From assembly GCA_950106755.1 (NCBI GenBank), contig OX467087.1:6080047-6144046 (forward strand): DNA of 64,000 nucleotides, in the 5' to 3' direction. Of this stretch, positions 56,445 to 64,000 are shown piece by piece. The translations under genes and the position numbers were made by a program. Origin of the DNA: Climacium dendroides (lineage: Eukaryota; Streptophyta; Bryopsida; Hypnales; Climaciaceae). The notes below the pieces were generated by a model. The model made no database searches, had not been told where the DNA came from, and was given only the letters and a program-made list of their open reading frames with translations. Numbering within the stretch: the stretch's first letter is position 1; every line of letters starts with the position of its first letter.

Positions 56445-59400
56445 CTTTCCTCCTTTGTCTTGGCCTTTGACCTCAGCTTGCTTCACAGTCTTCCGACTGT
56501 TTCTACCGGTCTTCCCTTCGCCTTCTGCATTCTTTCCTTTGTCAAGCGTCTTGTCATTGTCCAATAATACAACGTCGTCATCTCCTTCATCGTCAATCTT
56601 CTGCCTCTTCGAAGCTCTGGCAGATGGATCTTTCTTCTCCAAAACTACCGCCCTCTGCAACAAAGCGTGTTTTCTTTCATACACAACCAATGCATTCAGA
56701 GAAACAGAAAATCCAAAGAAGACACATATCCTGAAAGTACATATTCCAGTTGCACAGAGTACGACATGGTTGGTTATGCTTACTTCAATATCCTTTGCAG
56801 CTTGCGTAAGCTTCTCTACAGAGCGAGTAGAGGTCCTTCCTTGTACAACAACCTAAGTCCACAAAATCAAGAGATTGTACACTTCCAGAGTATGCATCAG
56901 CATGAACTTCATCAATGTGGACCCATTCTTCAGTATTCTACATCAAACTATTGCATCACTACTTCCGAGCACTTTATATAGGAAGCGTACTTGCTTTGCT
57001 TTTCCTATGAGTTGTCCACTTTGTCGGGTAACCCCTTTCTGCAATTCACACTGACGATGTCCAACCGACTTCATTTCCTACATAACAGACTTGCATGCCA
57101 CATGTGGGTCAGCGACTACAACAGCTGCTAGAGCTACAACCAATTCCACGTCCGGCTCCACCATGGTAGTTGCTACGGGCTCTGGAACTGTTTTCTTGTC
57201 ATCAGAGTCGTCCTCCTCCTCCGAACTGCTCTCTTCGTTACCTGATGACTTGCATTCGTCGCTGCCGTCTGCGTCCTCACTATCTTCATGGATTCCTTCC
57301 ACCTCAATCACCACTTCCTCTTCAATAACTTCTGCTAACTCGTGCGCCTCCTTAGTAAGTAGGAGTGGTTCCTCGTCAGCATCGACAACATGTGCTGGAC
57401 TCTTGTTCGGCAAGTCCTCCTCTTGTACTTCGAATTTCATGCGCTTCCAAGATTTCAAAACAAGCTCGCACTCGGTCATAAATGCCTCCAACATAGCTAC
57501 TCGCTTCGTCAATTCCTTTGTCGACTGCATTGCTGCGTTGTTTGCTTTCGTTGATGTTCTTTGTCTCCTTTTTTCCATAGCTTTTTGTTGTACCACTGCC
57601 CACTCTTTCTCCACTGCGGCTTCAATGTAGGGCTTTCGTTGCTTTTCCTTTGCCTGCGTGACATATACGGCATAAGAGACATCGAAAACGACAAAGGAAA
57701 TGCTGAAGAAATGGAAAAAAGAAGACCATTGCTTGTTCTCACCCACTGCACAAGCACAGCTTCCTGCACTGCTTTCTTCGTAGTGTTCTTTGACCCTCTC
57801 CCTCTCACAATGGACGCCATGTACTCAGATTTCTGTTGGGCCTCTTTACTCTCTCTTTTCGCTTTCAATGCCTTTTAGTACGATTCCTTCAAGTCTGTTG
57901 GTTTCTTCACTGCTTTGTCAATTAGTTGATTCAAGTAGTACCTGAAGCTGGTTAGGCCTTGTCCCACAGTTTTCCGCAAATACTTGTCACTCAACATATT
58001 TGAATCGCCATAAAATTCATACTCAACATGAACGCAGTCTATCAATCTCTGCTTGGCATCGTTCATTTGTTTCTCCCACCCCTTAGCTGGATTCATATCC
58101 TTCACAAAAGATACTATATCTGAATAGAGAAGGCCTACCATTTTCCCTTAGGGAAATCCTTCCTTATTCAAGAACAGTGGTCGACGTGTAGTCCTCTTAC
58201 GTTCCTCTCCATACACACTACTCTTACCTTCATCGCGACCTTCATTCACGACAATGGCTAAGGACGATGGAGGGGGGCTGCTGCCTTGTATGCTGCTGTA
58301 GGGATGTGGCTTCCCTGTAGTGCCCTCTAAACCGAGCAAGTGCAACTCTGGCCGTCGTTCATATCGACCTTCATCATATCGACATCGGTCTTCATATTCT
58401 CGAGTCGGTTTCTGGAAATCCCCTCTGCGGTTGTCATAGAAAAATTCTACACAGCCAACAGAATGAGCTCATGTTCATTGATGGATGGTTGACAAAGGAC
58501 TATGCATTGTTACATTTGAAGCTGCACTATATTACTGTAATACTGTTGTTGTTGTGGAAAACGAAATTCAAAATAATTGAATGAGGGATCGCCGGAAGCT
58601 ACAGATTGACCAAAAAGTTCAGAATTTCACACGTTACCTGCGACATTGTACGCAAAGCGTCGTCCTACGGAATTGGAGGAAATGAAACAAGTTACATTTT
58701 GTCACACATATTCAAACAAAAGGGATTCTTCCACAGAGGGGCCCTCTGCTCACTTCTCTTCAGTTTGCAGGGGAGTTGTGTTTTCTATGGGAAAAACACA
58801 TTATGAATAGGATTGTATAGAGCTCAGTTGCGAAGTGTAGTAGGCACATAGGAGCACAAACAAGTTTTATTTGCCCTCAATTCACGGCAGCCATATTTGA
58901 TAGGAATGGACCACCCAAAACTACTGTCAGAACAAAAACGGTGAAGTAGACAAGGAAGTTTCAGCGACAGTGCATTACCTCCACAACGTCTGCTTCTCAG
59001 ATCAATGGATGCAATGAAGCTGCTGAACATTCTACAGGCACAACATCTATGGGAAGAAAGCAATACCTCTTGGGCCGTGGAATTCGGGTGCTCCATCATA
59101 TTGCCTACTTCCACTGCCATACGGCAGACCACGTCCATCGTAATTACTTGGGCTGCCATGTGGAACAGGAGGCCACGGCTGTCTGAATGAAGTGGAGTAC
59201 ATTCCACCGATGATTGTCCGTATGGGTAATGGTAATCATCCACCCACTCTGAACGACGGCGACTATCCGGCTCAGAAAGACAGTATCCACCTTCCATTGG
59301 CCTCGGTGCCCCTTCACGAACTGGAGGTCGAATTGATCTTGGTAGCTCTCTTCCCTCGTCTTCTGAAATACCAGGCCGTTGCTCACAAGACGTACGATTT

Positions 59401-59564
59401 TCCTCATGAAAATGTGCGCTTGGAGAGAGCGCATCTTCCATCTCTTCGTCAGCCTCCACTTCCGGATCTGACGACTGTGGTTTCTTCAATTTCAACGCGG
59501 CTGGCTTGTTCTTCATTTTGCTATTCCCTACTCTTACCGGCCAAGACCTGAATTTCTCTTGAAG
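56445..59564 (-). CDS. Unrecognised multi-exon nuclear-type protein
   Basis: Exons with clean splice sites: 59067-59564 (TAG acceptor, GTATTG donor), about 57743-58446, 57080-57653 and 56445-56654 (GCAG acceptor, GTATGT donor). The intron 57654-57742 joins VLVQW to AKEKQRKPY in phase. Content is charged and low-complexity at the ends, with a conserved-looking core (YSDIVSFVKDMNPAKGWEKQ, VEYEFYGDSNMLSDKYLRK) and a long acidic stretch (EESSSEEEDDSDDKK). TAA 58148 and TAA 57875 interrupt the core frame. One base is missing in a GG run near 59209. The core weakly recalls plant transposase accessory proteins of the Transposase_24 kind, which is a guess. Whether the last exon and 61182-61511 belong to the same transcript is unknown. 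Confidence 0.5.
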
Positions 59565-61181
59565 CTACACATGAGAGTGTAGTCTGGTTAGTCAATGCAA
59601 ACCTCGTGGACAAGAGTTCCGCTGAACATGCAAGTCAATGAATGCATTATCACAAAAAGAGTACATCATCATCGAAGTACAATACATTCTTTTTGTAAAA
59701 AACTATGAAGACAACGTGAAATTGAATGCTTCGGAAGGACTAGAGTAGCTTGGTACGTTCCCAATAGCAATCCAAAATTGCAAAATGTAGTGAAGTCACC
59801 GAAGAACCTAAGGAAGACATCAGCTTCCTGTTCCAAGCAGGAGTTCGCTATTCCAACCAATCTCCATGTTTGAGCTTTACAAGAAGACACTATATTGTGG
59901 CTACTTCCACCGTCATTCGAATTGTCCTTTATCATTGCAAAACAAAAATGATATCCCCTGCAACCTACAGGTCAGAATTGGAGACCACAACTAGTGCCGC
60001 AGTACCTGCAAATACAGGAAAGTGCGGTATGCATGGACATGGAGCATGCAGGTACCTAATCTGACAACATGTACTGCAATGGTCACATTTGCGGCTGAAA
60101 ACATGAATCCTCTACATTAGTACTTATCCCCTCCCATTACAAATCCAGTGGATTCTGAGGTGACTACAGAGTTTCACATTGTCCTGCATGAATTTCACTC
60201 AACTGTATAATATTTCGGTCCTTCCAATCTCTGTAGTCGAGGATAACTTCATGAACTAGAAAGCTTGCCTTTAGTGCCTATGCAGTTGTGTTATTCTTTC
60301 ATTTCAAACTGGTATGGATCATTTCTAATCTTGTAAGGCCTAATCGACCAGAGACAGTTGTACATGAAGGCGCAATTCCAGAATAGCCTTCACGTAACGT
60401 GAGCTTCACCTGTGGAGTTCCAAATTTCTTCGAAGACCTCTACCCTGCCTTGCAAAGGAGTATGAAATACAATCCTACACTACCACATGAAGCTGTCCAC
60501 ATCTTTTTCTTACAAAATTCATCCAATGGTTCAGAAATAGATTTCTTACCGCCTACCATGTTGGAGCTCCTTGACCTCTAAAGAAAAAGAATCGCAAGAA
60601 AACCTTCACATCGTCACCATTGAACAATATCATGGATCCCACTGTTGAAGTACAGAAACACTTCGTGGGAAACACTGAGTACGTGCCTAGAAAACCTAGG
60701 GTTCACAAACTATATGGAAGACGATGCAAGAACAATAGCCCGCTGCAATACAAGTAAACAAATGTGTCGACCTAAATTGTGAAACCCTAGAGAGTGAAAT
60801 ATGATTTGCTTACCTGGCGTGAGCATCGGAAGTTAGTGGGGAGGACAATCTTCATAACTAACCTAAAAAAGTACTAAGATGCGAATTGTTGAAGCTCATG
60901 CGGTTGCACAAGGAAGACGACGGACTCTGGCCGGTTCATGGGCAGGAGCACCTTCACATTTGAAGTGCCGAACGTCTAATTGCAAACCCTACAGACAGTG
61001 CTAGGCTCCTTCATGTGGCATCTACAAGACGTTAGGCAGAGTGCGAAATTGAACCTACTTCGGGGTGACACTACACACGTAGGCTACTCTTAGAGAGCGC
61101 AGTTGGAAGTGAATGGCCTACTCTACCGAGCAGTTTTCCAGAAAATAGAAAGCTCTGGCAGAACATGGATGTCTTCCTCAC
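59565..61181. other. Intron or intergenic, no gene confirmed
   Basis: Several short open frames on minus (for example 59669-59935) lack matching splice signals or recognisable domains. It could be a long intron between the exon at 61182-61511 and those below 59564. Confidence 0.35.
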
Positions 61182-61511
61182 CTTCGCAGAAGACGTCTTG
61201 CCAACGATTGAGGAATTGGATTGCTCACAATCTGATTTCCTCAACCTTGTTGTTCGACGGAGACTGTAAATCCATGCAGCAGGTTCCACCTTCTTTACAG
61301 GCCGCTTTGGACTCTTCTTCCTCTGGCGATCATGTTGCGTACGACGATCTTCTGCGGAGAATAAAGGGTGCAGCAATGCTACTTGTGCAAATCCCGCAGC
61401 GAGTAAGTCTCGTTGCACTGCATCGTGTAGAGTCTTCTTCCTGATGTTTCTTTCAATCTCGTATGCTGTGAGATTGTCTTCCGTCGCCTCCGGTGTTAAT
61501 GTACACTCCAT
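61182..61511 (-). CDS. Probable first exon, YEIER-type N-terminus
   Basis: ATG 61511 to a donor AAG/GTGAGG at 61181, 110 codons. The protein starts with TAYEIERNIRKKTLHDA, a helix that recalls the YE..R..NI..N motif at the start of several plant nuclear proteins, followed by basic residues (RKKSPKRPVKKVEP) and SLRRTTRLRK. It may be the 5' exon of the gene at 56445-59564. Function unknown. Confidence 0.5.
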
Positions 61512-62550
61512 CGTTGGTGGATGAAGGGATTGACTACTGCACACAAGTGCGTTAATGGCGAAAATACAGATCTGCTTTTCTAAAGTGCGATCGTTGTCTG
61601 GTCACTATAGTGAGCCACGTGTCAGAACGGTAACTGTGAGGGTGTGCAGAGGCGGACCTTCATGTTCGGGTTCTATGTATACAGTTGGCAATAATTTCAG
61701 GTGAATAGCAAGTTTTGATGGTCCGAACTCCAAAGTGTGAAGGCAATCGTGGTCCACAATATCAAGGATTATACGTGAAGGCAATTTGGATCTTCAATGT
61801 GTCCATGTTCCTTTTTCCTGCAGTGAATGGCAATCCATATAGAAGACAGTTACTTAACATTGAACAGAGAAGTGATCCACGGAGTTCTGTAAGTGCTTAG
61901 TAGTTTGGTGAGGTATTCATGCACAGAGTAGGGGATTTTTTGTGGATGCATTTCTTGAAGTATACCACAGAGAAGAAGGTACAGAAGGTATGGCACCCGC
62001 TTTTCCTGGTTTCTTGGTACTCATTTGTAATTCTAGAAATTGCCTACATAATAGAACAGCTTGTCGACTGGTTAGGAATTCAAGCATCAGTCATGTTTAC
62101 GACAACATGACAAGGAAATGGTACATTGCATAAATGAATGTACGCAAACAACCTGGTCATTTTCGCAATACGTACTTCACGTAATAATCCAGGATTCATG
62201 CAAATGGCACTATATTGAAGCATGCCTTTCTTTCATGTACATAATATTGAACATAGCCAATGTCAGAGTTGTAGGCAGCACGAGCTTAGATTGCATTCTG
62301 TTACATTTTACTATTCAAATGAAATCATTGTTAACTAACACTATAACAAAACATGGTAAAAAAGGCCGCGCACAGATGGTCATCATCGGTCTTTTAGCCA
62401 CGTTTTTGCGCATGCGCGCGTAATGGATTATATCAATTTTTTTCAATTTCCCACTGCTATTTTAAGAATTATGAAACTTGTTATATATCAACAGAAAGGG
62501 AGACCATGAAATACATCGGGGAGGTCAAGAAAAACAAGGGCTTTCAACCA
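61512..62550. other. Intergenic, no gene seen
   Basis: About 1 kb without supported coding. It contains a CACTATAACAAAA word at 62339 and a GCGCATGCGCGC palindrome near 62410. Confidence 0.4.
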
Positions 62551-62601
62551 GTGTCAGTCACAACGACCACGACAGTGAAACGTACATGACAAAGCACATA
62601 C

Positions 62602-64000
62602 CGCAATATCAACCGAAGGATCTGGGTGCGAGCATTCTGAATCCTCTCTTTCACCGCTCGGAGCAATATCACCCATCACCTGAGCGCCATCAGGAAGGGC
62701 TTCGAGCACCTGAGCGTCTTCGGGAACGGCATCGGGGACATGGGCGTCGTCGGTAACGAATTCGAGCACCTCAGCGTTGTGGCCAGGAAAACCATCATCC
62801 TCGAATCTCACTTCCGCAAGACATGGCAGACATGCCTCAAGTGGAGGTTCACCATTGGGAGCCACGACCTGTTCATTGACATGCCCAAGGAATTCTTCCA
62901 CCAACAGGTTTGGAGCGTCGTAGAGAGGAACATCATTGACACATTTCAAACCCGCGACTGCAACATTCAAGTCAGACAATGCTTTGTGAGAGAAAAAATA
63001 TATTACAATAGCTCTCTGAATGAGAAAATGTTACATTACATACAATGGACTAAGAAAAGTGAACCTATCTGCTAGTCGCTACCCTACACTGTCTAAAAGA
63101 ACTCGGAAGAATTTCAACTCGTAGCGAGTTGAAATGAAGGCTGAGGGAGTCACAGGGAACAACCTGGAGGCATACTAGTCACAGGGCCCTGTGACTGTTG
63201 GCCCTCTATTCTAGCCGCGGTTCCTTGCTCATCTTCTAACTGTGCGGCAGAATCTGGTGCAGCGTCGACATTTGCATCGCCCTGTGTTCCAGCATCCATC
63301 ACCACCAAGTCCCGCTCAATCAATGCAGAGCTGGTTGACGCATGCGCCATCAAATTCTCGGACATGGTCGGTACAGATGGGATGACTAGAGACGAAGCCC
63401 CCGCTTGCCTAGCACTATCCGCTGAGCCATGTGCCTGATTTGCGATCATGAGTTGGGGAGACATAGCAGCCGGGTCCAGCATCATCATCGGTCTTGCGGA
63501 CATCATTTTGCTGACGACCTCAGGCAAGGCATCTATAAGTTGAGCGATCAGTTGATTGCTTTCCTGCCGAGCCCGCTTGTTTTCCGCCCTCATCTCTTCT
63601 CGCTCTTCCCGCCGTTTCCTTTCCTCCGATTCATTATTCTTTTGGATAATATCCAGTATCCATTATTGACTAACCGGAGCATTAGACGGTGGCGGATGCG
63701 CTTTCCTCTTCTGGGAGAGGCGAGTACGCGAGATCGGCGTGTGAAGTTCTTGGGCCGATGAACTAGACGATCCCCTCATCTCACTGGTTTCAAGATTCAA
63801 CGCCGCTGCACCAGGCCTGTCACTGCTCAATTCCAATGCACTGTCGACGGGGTCGACCCATTGTGCCTCCTCGTCGTCGTCGACCTCTACAAGTTCAATC
63901 TGATCATCTCCCCGAGACTGATCAGGAATCCTCTGTTGGTATTGTCGCGTAGATTCCTTCCCCTTTCTCGAGGTTGACGCTTCTTTGCCCCGAGTTGATG
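62602..64000 (-). CDS. Unrecognised gene, 5' part beyond window edge
   Basis: The frame is open from the window end to a donor CCAG/GTTGTT at 63163; a 206-base intron (62958-63163, acceptor GTTGCAG) joins in phase to exon 62602-62957, which ends at a GTATGT donor. The first exon is Ser/Asp-rich, then has a helical, charged stretch typical of DNA-binding co-factors (WILDIIQKNNESEERKRREE, RAENKRARQESNQLIAQL). The second exon is acidic with VPEDAQVLEALPDGAQV repeats. The sequence is CpG-rich and not visibly decayed, yet TAA 63663 lies in frame right after a Gln codon (VSQ*WIL). No family recognised; at least one more 3' exon is expected. Confidence 0.55.

Noticed and set aside
62339..62420. CACTATAACAAAA as a CACTA transposon end
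   Set aside because: No inverted partner or matching 3-base duplication was found, and no subterminal repeats follow.
1765..63665. A ciliate/ulvophyte-type code with TGA as the only stop as the full explanation
   Set aside because: TGA also interrupts conserved frames (8633, 17887, 25407, 25500, 36237), long frames use CAA/CAG almost only, and two TAR codons in the ETO1-like gene fall on Trp positions. Kept only as one of several models.

Overview
The window looks like nuclear DNA of a green-lineage eukaryote, most likely a streptophyte (charophyte or land plant). It is mainly AT-rich, has many GT-AG introns, plant-type transposons (Ty3/gypsy, CACTA with TNP2/DUF4218/DUF4216, a WRKY-GCM1/SWIM MULE, a BED/DUF659 hAT), an ETO1-like BTB-TPR gene and degenerate TTTAGGG repeats. 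The species cannot be named from the sequence. I recognised no rRNA, tRNA, CRISPR array or bacterial-style operon.

Layout. 1-6840: a minus-strand Ty3/gypsy element (gag-pol plus 5' LTR), apparently inserted into a CACTA element whose TNP2 transposase runs 6841-9990. 10541-13424: a DUF7869-type gene, with a ~200-bp tandem array upstream. 15.5-16.7 kb: telomere-like and other short repeats. 17.4-21.0 kb: a two-exon MULE transposase. 21.1-26.4 kb: a Tf1/sushi-like chromodomain gypsy element whose 5' LTR is replaced by an unrelated LTR (26.4-27.7 kb). 28-48 kb: gene cassettes, most headed by a GC-rich CCGTCCG-type island and arranged divergently: FCP1/NIF-like phosphatase, hAT transposase and RING protein on minus; a KLWP-domain protein and a divergent kinase on plus. 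48.3-49.5 kb: remnant of another retroelement with the same LTR family as at 26.4 kb. 49.5-51.2 kb: two nested CACTA-type ends. 52-64 kb: host-like multi-exon genes on minus: an ETO1-like gene, an unrecognised multi-exon gene and a gene cut by the window edge.

Two features cut across all of this. First, conserved reading frames are broken by in-frame TAG/TAA where the family has Gln, and by TGA where Arg fits; these are exactly the three codons reached from CAG, CAA and CGA by C-to-T. Second, nearly all frameshifts are one-base changes in short homopolymers. Many loci are therefore labelled pseudogene, although splice sites and protein domains are often well kept. Competing explanations (C-to-T decay, uncorrected base calling at modified cytosines, recoding or editing) are set out in the findings.
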